A DNA stretch of 64,000 bases from Hymenobacter actinosclerus (GCF_900111515.1 NZ_FOHS01000002.1:434001-498000); one strand, 5' to 3'; numbered from the stretch's first letter, positions 9,112 through 17,120 are shown. Notes: a model not told the origin generated them from the letters alone. Translations and numbers: made by a program.

Positions 9112-9537
9112 ATGCCCATGAGTCCCGATTACAGCCTGCTCACCACCTGGGCCGAGTGCGACGCGGCCACCGCCGACGTCAATTTCGAGCTTAAAACCTA
9201 CAGCTACCGCGACACCGGCCTCGACCTGGCCGACGAGCGCGCCGACCGCAGCCAGGCCAGCGGCGCGGCCGCCCTGGCCAAAAAAGACGGGGAGATTCTG
9301 ACCGCTCAGGGCCAGGCCGCCCTACCCGGCCTCACGCCCCAGCAGCAGCAGGATGCCCTCGACAACCTGGAGCTGCTCCAGGCCCAGCGCAAGAAAATCA
9401 TGCGCAGCAACCGCAGCACCGCCGGCACCGACCGCTTCCTCAAAACCGTAGACGCCGCCCAGGTGCAGGGCCAGGTAGATGTGCTCACGGCCGCGCTGGC
9501 CGGCATTGCGGCTCATCGCGCTACCCTCGGTGCGTAA
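9112..9537 (+). CDS. hypothetical protein, helical, charged
   Basis: 141 residues, 54 bases after the HTH gene on the same strand, so the two could be co-transcribed. I do not recognise the family. There is no signal peptide or membrane segment. The sequence is mostly helical by composition, with a Q-rich segment (P-Q-Q-Q-Q-D-A) and many charged pairs, which suits a soluble coiled-coil or helical-bundle protein. The product starts M-P-M-S-P; the second methionine is an equally possible start. A clear terminator follows at 9572. The base use matches its neighbours. Confidence 0.6.
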   Translation: MPMSPDYSLLTTWAECDAATADVNFELKTYSYRDTGLDLADERADRSQASGAAALAKKDGEILTAQGQAALPGLTPQQQQDALDNLELLQAQRKKIMRSNRSTAGTDRFLKTVDAAQVQGQVDVLTAALAGIAAHRATLGA

Positions 9538-9571
9538 ACGGCGCCAACTGCAGGCTACGCCCCCCCTCCCC

Positions 9572-9605
9572 AATACCCCGGCACGTTGTGTCGGGGTATT
9601 TTTTT
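9572..9605 (+). terminator. Rho-independent terminator
   Basis: Stem AATACCCCG (9572-9580) pairs with CGGGGTATT (9592-9600), followed by a run of T to 9605. It closes the gene at 9112. Confidence 0.85.
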
Positions 9606-9709
9606 GGACTACTGCCCGCTACGCTTCTCTACGTTGCCGTTACTTCATGCGGCCGCCATCTGCCGGGTGGTAGGTTGCCGGCAGCCTCAGCTCACACATC
9701 CCCGCTTCA

Positions 9710-10315
9710 ATGGCTCAGCTCGTGCTTGTGCGCCACGGTCAGTCCGTGTACAACCTCCGAAACCTGTTCACTGGCGAGCTGGACGTGGAGCTGACGCCGC
9801 TGGGCGAGCAGCAGGCCCACGACGCGGCCACCAGGCTCCGGGGCTTCCGCTTCGATGTGGCCTTTACCTCGGTGCTGAAGCGGGCCAACGAAACCCTGCG
9901 CCTGATTCTGGAGGACCTCGGCCAGACCGCCCTGTCCATCCACCGCAACAAGGCCCTAAACGAGCGCAACTACGGCCAGCTGCAGGGCCTCAACAAGGCC
10001 GAAACCGCCCGCCGGTACGGGGCCGAGCAGGTGCAGCAGTGGCGGCGCAGCTACAACCTGGTGCCGCCCGGCGGCGAAAGCCTGGCCCAGACCCGCGAGC
10101 GAGCCGTGGCCTACTACGAAGCCCACATCCGGCCCCACCTCGCACACGACCAGCACGTACTGGTGGTAGCCCATGGCAACTCGCTCCGCGGCCTGGCCAT
10201 GTACCTCGAAAACCTGAGCGCCCAGCAAGTCCTGGACCTGGAAATCCCGACCGGCGGCGCCCGCGTCTACGACCTGACGGCCGATTTGCACATTGGGCAG
10301 CTACGGGTGCTGTAA
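9710..10315 (+). CDS. gpmA: 2,3-bisphosphoglycerate-dependent phosphoglycerate mutase
   Basis: 201 residues. It interconverts 3- and 2-phosphoglycerate in glycolysis and gluconeogenesis, through a phosphohistidine. The N-terminal L-V-R-H-G-Q-S-V-Y-N motif carries the catalytic histidine (H9). T-S-V-L-K-R-A, L-N-E-R-N-Y-G-x-L-Q-G-L-N-K-A-E-T-A and V-A-H-G-N-S-L-R-G are all diagnostic of the GpmA branch of the histidine phosphatase family. The protein is about 50 residues shorter than the enterobacterial GpmA; the missing part lies between the R-R-S-Y-N segment and the V-P-P-G-G-E-S loop and at the C-terminus, as in other short members. It stands alone between the 9605 terminator and a convergent small gene. 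Confidence 0.9.
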   Translation: MAQLVLVRHGQSVYNLRNLFTGELDVELTPLGEQQAHDAATRLRGFRFDVAFTSVLKRANETLRLILEDLGQTALSIHRNKALNERNYGQLQGLNKAETARRYGAEQVQQWRRSYNLVPPGGESLAQTRERAVAYYEAHIRPHLAHDQHVLVVAHGNSLRGLAMYLENLSAQQVLDLEIPTGGARVYDLTADLHIGQLRVL

Positions 10316-10332
10316 CTGCACTTCTCCCAATT

Positions 10333-10599
10333 CTACTGCGCCGGCAGCACCAGCGTCACCTCGTCGCGGGTGAAATCGAACCCTTTCCGGTCGATGCGGC
10401 CCCGGCACATCACCACGCCGGGCGGGGCCAGCTTGCCTTTCTGGTCGGCCTCGGTAGCGGCCTGGCCGGTTACTTCCACGGTGGCCACCAGCTCGCCGTT
10501 GCGCCGCAGCTCCCAGGGGCCGGGCCGCAGCGTTTCGGATGGGTAGCCCACCAGAAAGGTTTCCTGGGGCGAGATGGCAATGATGTCGAGAACCTGCAT
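10333..10599 (-). CDS. hypothetical small protein, beta-rich
   Basis: 88 residues from the ATG at 10597-10599 (M-Q-V-L-D-I-I); an in-frame extension upstream looks non-coding. I do not recognise it. The composition suggests a compact beta protein (R-R-N-G-E-L-V-A-T-V-E-V-T-G-Q-A and F-T-R-D-E-V-T-L-V-L). No signal peptide and no membrane segment. It converges on gpmA, ending 17 bases after the gpmA stop, and lies downstream of the RES/Xre pair with an 87-base gap, so it could be read from that operon. Confidence 0.6.
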   Translation of the reverse strand: MQVLDIIAISPQETFLVGYPSETLRPGPWELRRNGELVATVEVTGQAATEADQKGKLAPPGVVMCRGRIDRKGFDFTRDEVTLVLPAQ

Positions 10600-10686
10600 A
10601 GGTGGGGCGTGAAGAAGCGGCAAGGTACTACCCCGTGGCAAGACTGACTCCATAGCCCATGGCTTCAGCCGCAGACAAACCGGACG

Positions 10687-11139
10687 CTACGCCTGCTTGA
10701 TGCGCGAATCAAACCGAAACTCCTCGCGGGCCACGATGCGGATGCGCTTGAAATCGGGGTGGCGGCTGTGCAGGATGTAATTGAACTCCTGGGGCACAAT
10801 GGACGAGGGCACCCGCAGCACGGCCGAGCTCCGCCGGCGGTACCAGGCGTCGCCCAGCGGCTGGCATTGGGCGTAGCGGCTGGCCTGCTCCCACTGCTGC
10901 GGCAGCTGCGCGGGCGTAATCTCCTCGATAAGCAGGTCGTCGGGAATTTCGATGATGAGCACCCGGAACTGGTCGGTGAGGCCTTCGCCGCTGCGGTGAA
11001 CTACGTTTTCGAGGCAGGCCAGGGCGCGGGTGGCGGCCGAATAAATCACGAACTGGTCGCGGTAGTTCCAGCGCGCCCGGTAGCCCGAGGCAAACAAATC
11101 GTCGGCGTACTTGGCCAGACAGATGCGGTATACCAGCAT
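10687..11139 (-). CDS. RES-domain toxin of a RES/Xre toxin-antitoxin pair
   Basis: 150 residues, the usual length of RES toxins. The family is named for conserved Arg, Glu and Ser; members characterised elsewhere degrade NAD+ in the cell by phosphorolysis or hydrolysis, stopping growth. Seen here: R-W-N near residue 23, V-I-Y-S-A near 32, then A-L-A-C-L-E-N-V-V-H, which carries the conserved Glu, and a late S-S-I-V-P-Q-E-F-N-Y-I-L segment typical of the family. The gene starts 12 bases after the antitoxin stop, so the pair is one operon with the antitoxin first. No frameshift or missing segment is visible. Confidence 0.88.
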   Translation of the reverse strand: MLVYRICLAKYADDLFASGYRARWNYRDQFVIYSAATRALACLENVVHRSGEGLTDQFRVLIIEIPDDLLIEEITPAQLPQQWEQASRYAQCQPLGDAWYRRRSSAVLRVPSSIVPQEFNYILHSRHPDFKRIRIVAREEFRFDSRIKQA

Positions 11140-11151
11140 ACGGCGGCCGCG

Positions 11152-11622
11152 CTACGAGAGGTCGCCGTAGGCGATGCGCGTCAGCTCTTCGCTTACCAGA
11201 TCGATGCCGCCGCTGGTTTCGAGCAGGCGCAGCGGCACCTCCTGGTCGAGGCCGTGGGCGGGCTTATCGAGCCAGCGCAGAAACGCGGCGGCCTCCCCGA
11301 ACACCTCCACCCCCAGATTGTAGAGGCTGATGATTTTAAGCGTCTTTTCGCTGCGGGCGGCGCTGAGCGTTTTGTTTTCCTGCGAGTAGGTGCGCAGGGT
11401 TTTGGTCGAGAGCTCGTAAATGGCTTCCAGCTCCTGGGCCTGCAGCTGGTAGGCCGCCGCCACTTCGAAGGCCGTAGCGGCCGGCACGCCCTTGCGGGCC
11501 TCCATCACCAGGGCGTAGGCATCCTGTCCGGTCCGGCCCCAGGCCGCCCACTTCTTGCGCACGGCCGCGGACAGAGCAAGCACGATAGGCGGTTGGGTGG
11601 TAGTGGTAGTGGCAGCAGGCAT
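11152..11622 (-). CDS. Xre/MbcA/ParS-type antitoxin
   Basis: 156 residues. The C-terminal half is the toxin-binding domain of this family: L-Y-N-L-G-V-E-V-F-G, then F-L-R-W-L-D-K-P, P-L-R-L-L-E-T-S-G-G and a final R-I-A-Y-G-D-L. The middle (about 60-95) resembles the Xre-like DNA-binding helices found in these antitoxins. It neutralises the RES toxin encoded 12 bases downstream and should repress its own promoter; two identical palindromes lie 29-61 bases upstream of its start codon. The N-terminus has a run of threonines (T-T-T-T-T) of no clear role. Confidence 0.88.
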   Translation of the reverse strand: MPAATTTTTQPPIVLALSAAVRKKWAAWGRTGQDAYALVMEARKGVPAATAFEVAAAYQLQAQELEAIYELSTKTLRTYSQENKTLSAARSEKTLKIISLYNLGVEVFGEAAAFLRWLDKPAHGLDQEVPLRLLETSGGIDLVSEELTRIAYGDLS

Positions 11623-11650
11623 GGCAGTAGAATTGGCTCAGTGAAGCTAG

Positions 11651-11683
11651 GGAAATATTTCCACTTAACGCGGAAATATTTCC
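11651..11683. promoter_or_regulatory. twin palindromic operators GGAAATATTTCC
   Basis: The perfect 12-base palindrome GGAAATATTTCC occurs at 11651-11662 and again at 11672-11683, 21 bases apart start to start, which is two turns of the helix. Both lie just upstream of the antitoxin start at 11622, in an otherwise GC-rich setting. This is what autoregulation by a dimeric Xre antitoxin, or by the toxin-antitoxin complex, would need. The assignment to this antitoxin is inference from position. Confidence 0.75.
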
Positions 11684-11736
11684 GTTGGTTCGATGCCCTG
11701 CACCCCTTGCCTCGGGTAGGCACTTGGGTAAAGAGC

Positions 11737-12234
11737 CTAAAGTGGCCGAATGGGCAGCCAGATTTCCTCCTCCGAATTGGGGTCGGCGTTGCGGTAGCCG
11801 GGGCCCAGCACCTCCAGATGCGGCCGGCTGTTGTCGAGCAGCACGCCCGAAGCGGGCAGCCATTCCGTGAAAATAGCCTGAAAGATGCGCGTGTCGAGGC
11901 TGGACCCCTGATAATCGAAGATGGCGTAGCGGCCGGCGGGCACCGTCAGGGCTTCCATATCCGCCGGCACCGCGGTTCCGGCCGGCACTTCCACCGCCGC
12001 CCATTTGCAGAATGCAGTGCTAGGCGAATAGGCCGCAAAATACGCGGGCGGATACTGCGTCACCGCAAACAAATCGGTGCCGACAGCCTGCTCAATGTCC
12101 CGGCGCCGCGGCATAAAGGCCCGCCACAGCTCCGGCGTCCGGTCGTGCTCCCGCGACATAACCAGGCGCTGCCCCAGCAGCCGGCGGGCGGGCGCATCGA
12201 ACAGGCGGGGCTGCAAATTGGGGAAGGCCGACAT
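11737..12234 (-). CDS. GyrI-like small-molecule-binding domain protein
   Basis: 165 residues. It fits the stand-alone GyrI/AraC effector-binding fold: an N-terminal strand with the L-G-Q-R-L-V-M segment, a W-R-A-F-M-P-R-R helix, the V-P-A-G-R-Y-A-I-F-D-Y-Q-G strand-turn, and a C-terminal I-F-T-E-W-L-P-A-S-G segment followed by the acidic P-N-S-E-E-E-I-W-L-P-I end. Such proteins bind small hydrophobic or cationic ligands; they are either sensors or hydrolases. There is no DNA-binding domain. It is upstream of the antitoxin on the same strand but separated by the operator region, so it is probably not part of that operon. It starts 28 bases after the holA stop and may share holA transcription. 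Confidence 0.75.
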   Translation of the reverse strand: MSAFPNLQPRLFDAPARRLLGQRLVMSREHDRTPELWRAFMPRRRDIEQAVGTDLFAVTQYPPAYFAAYSPSTAFCKWAAVEVPAGTAVPADMEALTVPAGRYAIFDYQGSSLDTRIFQAIFTEWLPASGVLLDNSRPHLEVLGPGYRNADPNSEEEIWLPIRPL

Positions 12235-12262
12235 AAGGGAATCAGTAGAAGACAGCAGGCCC

Positions 12263-13339
12263 CTAGCCCGTTACGGCGTGCAGCGGCACGGGGTGCAGAA
12301 TCAGCCAGACCAGCTCGCGCAGGATTTCACCGTCGCTCATCGAGCCCGATTCTATTCCCTTGCTCTGGGCGTCGGCGCGGCGGATGAGGTGTACCAGGTC
12401 GCGGCAGCGGCCGAAGTCGAAGGCCTTGAGGCCGGTTTGGTAGTCGCGGCGCTGGATGGGAAAGCGCAGGCCCATTTTCAGCCAGTCGGCCTCGCTGGGG
12501 TTGCCGACCTGGTGCAGGGCCAGCAGCCGCGCGAAAAAGTTGAACAGCAGCGTGAGGTTGGGAATGATGGGGTTGTTCTTGGGGTTGGCTTCGAAGTAGA
12601 GCAGAATGCGGTTGGCCTTGAGCACGTCGCGGCGCACCAGGGCGCTCTGCAGCTCGAAAATGTTGTACTCCTTGCTGATGCCCACCATGCGCTGCACCAG
12701 GTCCTCGTCGATGCTGTGGCCGGGCAGCAGGTTGAGCAGCATCTTATCCACCTCGTTGGTCAGCCGGCTCAACTCGCCGCCGATGTATTCGGCCAGCATG
12801 TTGGTGGCCTGGGGCGTAATCTGCTGGCCCTTGCTGCGCACGTACTGGCTCAGCCAGGGAATAACCTGATTGTCGTAGAGCTTCTTGCTGGTGAGCAGTA
12901 CGGTGCCGGCCGGGGCGGGCGTTTTCTTGTCGCCGGCCAGCAGCTTGCCCAGCTTCTTACGGGCGTCGAGGGTTTTGTGCTTGTAGCAGAACACCAGCAC
13001 GGTGCTTTGCAGCGGGTTTTTGAAGTAGGCTTCGAGGAAAGGCCAGGTTTTCTCGTTCTCCAGATCGGCCACGGCCTGGGCTTCCTTCACAATAACCACC
13101 GAGCGCTCGGCCATCATGGGGTAGCGCTTGGCCTGGCCCAGAATACCGGCCACGTCGGTGTCTTTGCCGTAGAGCACCACCTGGTTGAAGCCCTTGTCGG
13201 CCTCGGGCAGCACGTGCTTTTCGAGCAGGTCGGCCACCAGATCAATGTAGTACGGCTCCTCGCCCTGCAAAAAGTACACGGGCGCGAACTGCCGCTGCTT
13301 GAGCTGGGCCAGGATTTCGTCGGGCGTGGAAACAGGCAT
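12263..13339 (-). CDS. holA: DNA polymerase III subunit delta
   Basis: 358 residues, normal for HolA. Delta is the clamp-loader arm that opens the sliding clamp during replication. Recognised by the overall pattern: N-terminal [14 protein letters not shown], which stands where the P-loop lies in related AAA+ proteins but has lost it, L-Y-G-K-D-T, the central [15 protein letters not shown], then A[21 protein letters not shown] and the C-terminal helical collar domain. It is divergent from tyrS. A -7-like TACCTTTG lies 76 bases upstream on this strand. Confidence 0.92.
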   Translation of the reverse strand: MPVSTPDEILAQLKQRQFAPVYFLQGEEPYYIDLVADLLEKHVLPEADKGFNQVVLYGKDTDVAGILGQAKRYPMMAERSVVIVKEAQAVADLENEKTWPFLEAYFKNPLQSTVLVFCYKHKTLDARKKLGKLLAGDKKTPAPAGTVLLTSKKLYDNQVIPWLSQYVRSKGQQITPQATNMLAEYIGGELSRLTNEVDKMLLNLLPGHSIDEDLVQRMVGISKEYNIFELQSALVRRDVLKANRILLYFEANPKNNPIIPNLTLLFNFFARLLALHQVGNPSEADWLKMGLRFPIQRRDYQTGLKAFDFGRCRDLVHLIRRADAQSKGIESGSMSDGEILRELVWLILHPVPLHAVTG

Positions 13340-13414
13340 AATGGGTTATCAGCTGGTAGTTGTCAGTTGTCAGGCTCGCGCAGGAATTTGCGGACACCAG
13401 CGCGCCAGACGTGA

Positions 13415-13422
13415 CAAAGGTA
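13415..13422 (-). promoter_or_regulatory. -7 element for holA
   Basis: Minus strand TACCTTTG, a strong match to the Bacteroidota -7 consensus, 76 bases before the holA ATG. No convincing -33 element seen. Confidence 0.55.
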
Positions 13423-13434
13423 CCGCCGAGCCGC

Positions 13435-13442
13435 TACCTTTG
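13435..13442 (+). promoter_or_regulatory. -7 element for tyrS
   Basis: TACCTTTG on the plus strand, 93 bases before the tyrS ATG and only 12 bases from the opposing holA element, so the two promoters probably compete for the same stretch. No convincing -33 element seen. Confidence 0.55.
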
Positions 13443-13535
13443 CGCCCTATCCGGACACTTACCACAGCGGGCACCCCGCCCCGGAGCGGTATTGCCTGCC
13501 TGACAACTGCCAACTACCCCCTGACAACTCTTTCC

Positions 13536-14858
13536 ATGGACCTGATTGAAGAACTGCGCTGGCGCGGCATGTTTCACGACATGATGCCTGGCACCGAAGA
13601 GCACCTGGCCACGGGCCAGCCCATCACTGGCTACATCGGCTTCGACCCGACCGCGCCCTCGCTGCACATCGGCAACCTGGCCACCATTATGCTGCTGGTG
13701 CACTTGCAGCGCGCCGGCCACCGCCCCCTGGCCCTGGTGGGCGGCGCCACCGGCATGATTGGCGACCCCTCGGGCAAATCGGCCGAGCGCAACCTGCTCG
13801 ATGAGGCCGCCCTACGCCGCAACCAGGCCGGCATTCAGGCCCAGCTGGAGAAATTCCTGGTCTTCGACGACTCGCCCACCGGCGCGCTGGTGGTCAACAA
13901 CTACGACTGGTTCAAGGACTTCGGCTTCCTGGGCTTCCTGCGCGAAGTGGGCAAGCACCTGACCGTAAACTACATGATGGCCAAGGATTCGGTGAAGCGC
14001 CGCATCAGCGGCGACGAAAACTCGGGCGCCGAGGGCCTGAGCTACACCGAGTTCAGCTACCAGCTGCTGCAGGGCTACGATTTCGTGCACCTGTTTCGCA
14101 CCTACGGCTGCACCCTGCAAATGGGCGCCTCCGACCAGTGGGGTAACATCACGACCGGCACCGAGCTGATCCGCCGCATGGGCGCCGGCGAGCCGGAAAC
14201 AAACAGTGAGCAAGTCCCGAAGGCCTACGCCCTCACCGGCCAGCTCATCACCAAGGCCGACGGCACCAAGTATGGCAAGAGCGAAACCGGCACCGTCTGG
14301 CTCGACGCTTCGCTGACCAGCCCCTACCAGTTCTACCAGTTCTTCCTCAACGCCGCCGACGCCGACGTGCCCCGCCTCATCCGCGTGTTCACGCTGCTGA
14401 CCAAAGCGGAAATTGAGGCCCTGGAAGCTGAGCACGCCGAGGCCCCCCACAAGCGCATTCTGCAGAAGGCCCTGGCCGAGCAGGTAACTACCCGCGTGCA
14501 CGGCACGGCAGCCTACGAAGCCGCCCTGGCCGCCTCGCAGGTGTTGTTCGGCGGTGGCGAGCTGGCTTCCCTCGACGAGGCCACCCTGCTCGACGTATTT
14601 GCCGGCGTGCCCCAGGTGGAAGTGCCCCGTGCCGACCTAACCGAGATGAACGTCGTCAGCCTGCTGAGCGAGGCCACCGGCGGCGTCGTGTTCCCCTCCA
14701 AGGGCGAGGCCCGCAAAATGATGCAGGCCGGCGGCGTGAGCCTGAACCGCGAGAAGATGGCTCCCGAGCAAATGGCCAACGACGTAACCCCGCTGCTGGG
14801 TCAGTACCTCGTGGCCCAGAAGGGCAAGAAGAACTACTTCCTGCTGAAGCTGGTGTAG
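13536..14858 (+). CDS. tyrS: tyrosine--tRNA ligase
   Basis: 440 residues from the ATG at 13536. Cytoplasmic class I synthetase that charges tRNA-Tyr. The HIGH signature appears as H44-I-G-N within P-S-L-H-I-G-N, and the KMSKS signature as K-Y-G-K-S near residue 246, the usual bacterial TyrRS form. The binding-site segments Y-I-G-F-D-P-T and [14 protein letters not shown] are present. The C-terminus has an S4-like RNA-binding domain ([13 protein letters not shown]). The frame is open for 79 codons upstream of this ATG, but that part runs through the promoter and the inverted word arrays. Divergent from holA; closed by the bidirectional hairpin at 14962. Confidence 0.95.
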   Translation: MDLIEELRWRGMFHDMMPGTEEHLATGQPITGYIGFDPTAPSLHIGNLATIMLLVHLQRAGHRPLALVGGATGMIGDPSGKSAERNLLDEAALRRNQAGIQAQLEKFLVFDDSPTGALVVNNYDWFKDFGFLGFLREVGKHLTVNYMMAKDSVKRRISGDENSGAEGLSYTEFSYQLLQGYDFVHLFRTYGCTLQMGASDQWGNITTGTELIRRMGAGEPETNSEQVPKAYALTGQLITKADGTKYGKSETGTVWLDASLTSPYQFYQFFLNAADADVPRLIRVFTLLTKAEIEALEAEHAEAPHKRILQKALAEQVTTRVHGTAAYEAALAASQVLFGGGELASLDEATLLDVFAGVPQVEVPRADLTEMNVVSLLSEATGGVVFPSKGEARKMMQAGGVSLNREKMAPEQMANDVTPLLGQYLVAQKGKKNYFLLKLV

Positions 14859-14887
14859 CTTTTTAGAAGGTTAGGTTAGTTATGAGA

Positions 14888-14934
14888 GCATTGCCATCCT
14901 GAGCATGTTGCGCTTTGAGCAAGGATGACAATGC
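14888..14934. repeat. short imperfect inverted repeat in the tyrS 3' region
   Basis: GCATTGCCATCCT (14888-14900) pairs with AGGATGACAATGC (about 14921-14934) with one bulge, and contains the CATCCTGAGCATG word resembling the CATGCTGAGC of the larger repeat at 16971. Probably a decayed or minimal member of the same group. Confidence 0.45.
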
Positions 14935-14961
14935 TTCTTGCTTCGCTTCATGCTCAGTTTT

Positions 14962-15006
14962 TACAAAAAGAAGCCCCGCCGAAGTTCGGCGGGGCTTCTT
15001 TTTGTA
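14962..15006. terminator. bidirectional terminator between tyrS and the histone-like gene
   Basis: A 22-bp perfect stem (14962-14983 with 14985-15006), GC-rich in the centre and with A5 and T5 tracts at its ends, so it terminates both convergent genes. Confidence 0.9.
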
Positions 15007-15036
15007 AGGCAAAAGGCCGCACAGCGGCCCGATTGC

Positions 15037-15297
15037 TTACTTCTTCTTGGCAGGAGCGGCCTTCTTGGCAGCACCAGCGGCCGGAGCGGCCTTCTTGGCG
15101 GCACCAGCAGCCGGAGCAGCTGGGGCATCGTTCTTCTTGTTCTGCACCTCGGTGCGGATTTCCTGGGCCATGTTCTTCAGCTCCTGCATGCCTTTACGCA
15201 CGCGGGTACCGGCGGCCGAGTTCTGCTTGTCATAGAATTTCTCGAAGTCACCTTCGAGCGACATTACGAGGTCCTTCAGTTTGCTAAAATTGCTCAT
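15037..15297 (-). CDS. histone H1-like DNA-binding protein
   Basis: 86 residues from the ATG at 15295-15297 (M-S-N-F-S-K-L-K); the frame extends 15 residues upstream but the extra part looks like leader. The first 57 residues are a helical domain (L-K-D-L-V-M-S-L-E-G-D-F-E-K-F-Y, then R-V-R-K-G-M-Q-E-L-K-N-M). The C-terminal 30 residues are alanine, lysine and proline repeats (A-A-K-K-A-A-P-A), like the tail of eukaryotic histone H1 and chlamydial Hc1. Such proteins are common in Cytophagales and are thought to compact the chromosome. The tail is encoded by near-identical DNA repeats, so its length could vary between strains. Confidence 0.85.
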   Translation of the reverse strand: MSNFSKLKDLVMSLEGDFEKFYDKQNSAAGTRVRKGMQELKNMAQEIRTEVQNKKNDAPAAPAAGAAKKAAPAAGAAKKAAPAKKK

Positions 15298-15480
15298 CTG
15301 GGAGGGGTTATGGGGTGTGGAAGAGAAAAGATTCGGCTCCAATATACAGGGATTTCAAATACAAGCAAGTTGTAAAGTTTATTTCTCAAACCCCCGCTAC
15401 GGCCCCATGAGGGCCTTTTTGACCTTATACCCCACCCCAATGCCTCCAGGCAGCGGCAAGCCGTTCTTTAAAATGTGCTA

Positions 15481-15521
15481 AATGCAAAAGCCAGCTCCCG
15501 GACCGGAAGCTGGCTTTTGCA
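15481..15521 (-). terminator. terminator after the serine palmitoyltransferase gene
   Basis: A 15-bp perfect stem, ATGCAAAAGCCAGCT (15481-15495) with its complement at 15507-15521, 17 bases past the stop codon at 15538. The stem end is T-rich on the transcribed strand. Confidence 0.75.
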
Positions 15522-15537
15522 TTTAGACGGGGCAAAG

Positions 15538-16788
15538 CTAGTCTGCCAGCCCGGCAGGCACTTCGGCTTTGGAATAAACGCCTTTCGCCAGCTTCTCCTG
15601 CACAATTTCGAAGGCCTTGATGGTCATCTCCACATCATCGAGCGTGTGCACGGCCGTGGGAATGAGGCGGAGCATGATGACGTCCTTAGGCACCACCGGA
15701 TACACCACAATAGAGCAGAAAATGCCGTAATTCTCGCGTAAATCGAAGGTTATCTGCACCGCGTCGCCAATCTGGCCGGCCAGCATTACCGGCGTAACGG
15801 GCGAAGTCGTCGTGCCCAGGTTGAAGCCTTTCTCGCGCAAACCGCTCTGCAGGGCCCGCACGATGGTCCAGAGATTTTCCTTGAGCTCGGGCTTGGTGCG
15901 CAGCAGCTCCAAACGCTTGAGCGCGCCCACTACCAGCGGCATGGGCAGGCTTTTGGCGAAAATCTGGCTGCGCATGTTGTAGCGCAAATATTCAATTACG
16001 TTCTCGGGGCCCGCTACGAACGCGCCGATGCTGGCCATGCTCTTGGCGAAGGTCGAAAAATAAAGGTCGATGCCGTCCTGCACGCCCTGTTCTTCGCCCG
16101 TTCCGGCGCCCGTAGCGCCCATCGTGCCGAAGCCGTGGGCGTCGTCGACGAACAGGCGGAACTGGAATTTCTCCTTCAGCTTGAGCACCCCGCGCAGGTC
16201 GCCCTGGTTGCCCGACATGCCGAATACGCCCTCGGTAATGACGAGGATGCCGCCGCCGCTGGCGTCGGTGATGCGCTGGGCCCGCTCCAACTGCTTTTCG
16301 AGGCTGGCCATATCGTTGTGCATGTACACAAAGCGCTTGCCGGCGTGCAGGCGCACCCCGTCAATAATGCAGGCGTGCGACTCGGCGTCGTACACAATGA
16401 CATCGTGGCGGCCCACCATGGCGTCGATAATCGACACCACGCCCTGGTAGCCGAAGTTGAGCAGCATGCACTCGGGCTTCTTGATGAACTCGGCCAGCTC
16501 GTTTTCCAGCTGCTCGTGCAGGTTGGAGTTGCCGCTCATCATGCGCGCGCCCATGGGCAGGGCCATACCGAACTCGGCAGCGGCGTCGGCGTCGGCGCGG
16601 CGCACCTCGGGGTGGTTGGCCAGGCCCAGGTAGTTGTTCAGGCTCCAGGTAAGTACTTCCTTGCCGCGGAAAATCATGCGGGGCTTGATTTCGCCTTCCA
16701 GCTTAGGAAATGCGAAATAGCCGTGCGCGTAGTGCGAGTGGCTGCCCAGCGGGCCGCGGTTGGCGGCAATCTTTTCAAATAGATCCAC
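15538..16788 (-). CDS. PLP-dependent alpha-oxoamine synthase, probably serine palmitoyltransferase
   Basis: 416 residues. Members condense an amino acid with an acyl-CoA; the bacteroidal serine palmitoyltransferase makes the first sphingolipid precursor, 3-ketosphinganine, from serine and palmitoyl-CoA. The fold-type I features are all seen: N-N-Y-L-G-L-A-N-H-P substrate segment, G-A-R-M-M-S-G, the F-V-D-D-A-H-G-F-G-T-M-G cofactor segment and the Schiff-base lysine in S-T-F-A-K-S-M-A-S-I-G. The STFAKS...IGAFV form is like bacteroidal SPT and unlike BioF or KBL, which have neighbours not present here. I infer SPT with moderate certainty; the family as such is sure. Two -7-like elements lie upstream. 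Confidence 0.8.
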   Translation of the reverse strand: MDLFEKIAANRGPLGSHSHYAHGYFAFPKLEGEIKPRMIFRGKEVLTWSLNNYLGLANHPEVRRADADAAAEFGMALPMGARMMSGNSNLHEQLENELAEFIKKPECMLLNFGYQGVVSIIDAMVGRHDVIVYDAESHACIIDGVRLHAGKRFVYMHNDMASLEKQLERAQRITDASGGGILVITEGVFGMSGNQGDLRGVLKLKEKFQFRLFVDDAHGFGTMGATGAGTGEEQGVQDGIDLYFSTFAKSMASIGAFVAGPENVIEYLRYNMRSQIFAKSLPMPLVVGALKRLELLRTKPELKENLWTIVRALQSGLREKGFNLGTTTSPVTPVMLAGQIGDAVQITFDLRENYGIFCSIVVYPVVPKDVIMLRLIPTAVHTLDDVEMTIKAFEIVQEKLAKGVYSKAEVPAGLAD

Positions 16789-16856
16789 GAGGGAACGGGT
16801 TGAATGTGAAACGGAAACGACGGGTATGATTGCGACCTTAACCGCCGGAATATGTG

Positions 16857-16882
16857 CAAAGTTATGGCAATCCGCAAAGGTA
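16857..16882 (-). promoter_or_regulatory. two -7-like elements before the serine palmitoyltransferase gene
   Basis: Minus strand TAACTTTG (16857-16864) and TACCTTTG (16875-16882), both fitting TAnnTTTG, 69-95 bases before the ATG. No clear -33 partner for either. The stretch 16789-17120 has no gene; apart from these it holds the long inverted repeat at 16971. Confidence 0.4.
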
Positions 16883-16970
16883 AGCAGTTAGCGGTTGCCA
16901 GCGGCCAGTTTTTTGGTGCGGCCGGAAGGTCGTTTCTTTGGGTGTTAAAATGGTTGCCGTCAGGAAAACA

Positions 16971-17071
16971 GAACGTCATGCTGAGCTTGCCGAAGCATCT
17001 CGCGTGCTGACGTTGCCCTACTAATACACCGTCAGCACGCGAGATGCTTCGGCAAGCTCAGCATGACGTTC
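16971..17071. repeat. 42-bp perfect inverted repeat (GAACGTCAT family)
   Basis: 16971-17012 is the exact reverse complement of 17030-17071, with a 17-base loop. The arm starts GAACGTCATGCTGAGC and includes CATCTCGCGTGC. A second copy at 56526-56630 has the same outer and inner words with different, but mutually compensating, bases in between. It lies 49 bases before the accC ATG and would be in its leader if transcription starts upstream. Confidence 0.9.
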
Positions 17072-17120
17072 AATCTCTGGTTTATTTCACCCGCCATCCA
17101 CTCCCTGCCCCTCCCACCCC

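Larger units (their letters stand above)
13355..13518. repeat. inverted pair of TGTCAGTTG words flanking the holA/tyrS promoters
   Basis: Bases 13355-13374 (with two TTGTCAG words) are matched in reverse complement by 13499-13518 with one mismatch in 20. The arms enclose the divergent promoters. They are short-word arrays of the kind seen elsewhere in this window. Confidence 0.7.

Noticed and set aside
5257-9537. Wider phage-defence island (BREX, DISARM or similar)
   Set aside because: Only a single-chain Type IIG enzyme, an HTH protein and one unknown gene are present; there are no ATPase, phosphatase or helicase genes of such systems.
9586-10647. 353-residue frame overlapping gpmA
   Set aside because: Arginine- and proline-rich shadow of the gpmA coding region, starting in its upstream region.
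10759-12387. 542-residue plus-strand frame across the toxin-antitoxin region
   Set aside because: It crosses the toxin, antitoxin, operators and GyrI-like gene in antisense, which no real gene would do.
15481-15521. Riboswitch or leader structure
   Set aside because: It is a simple hairpin just past a stop codon, which fits a terminator.
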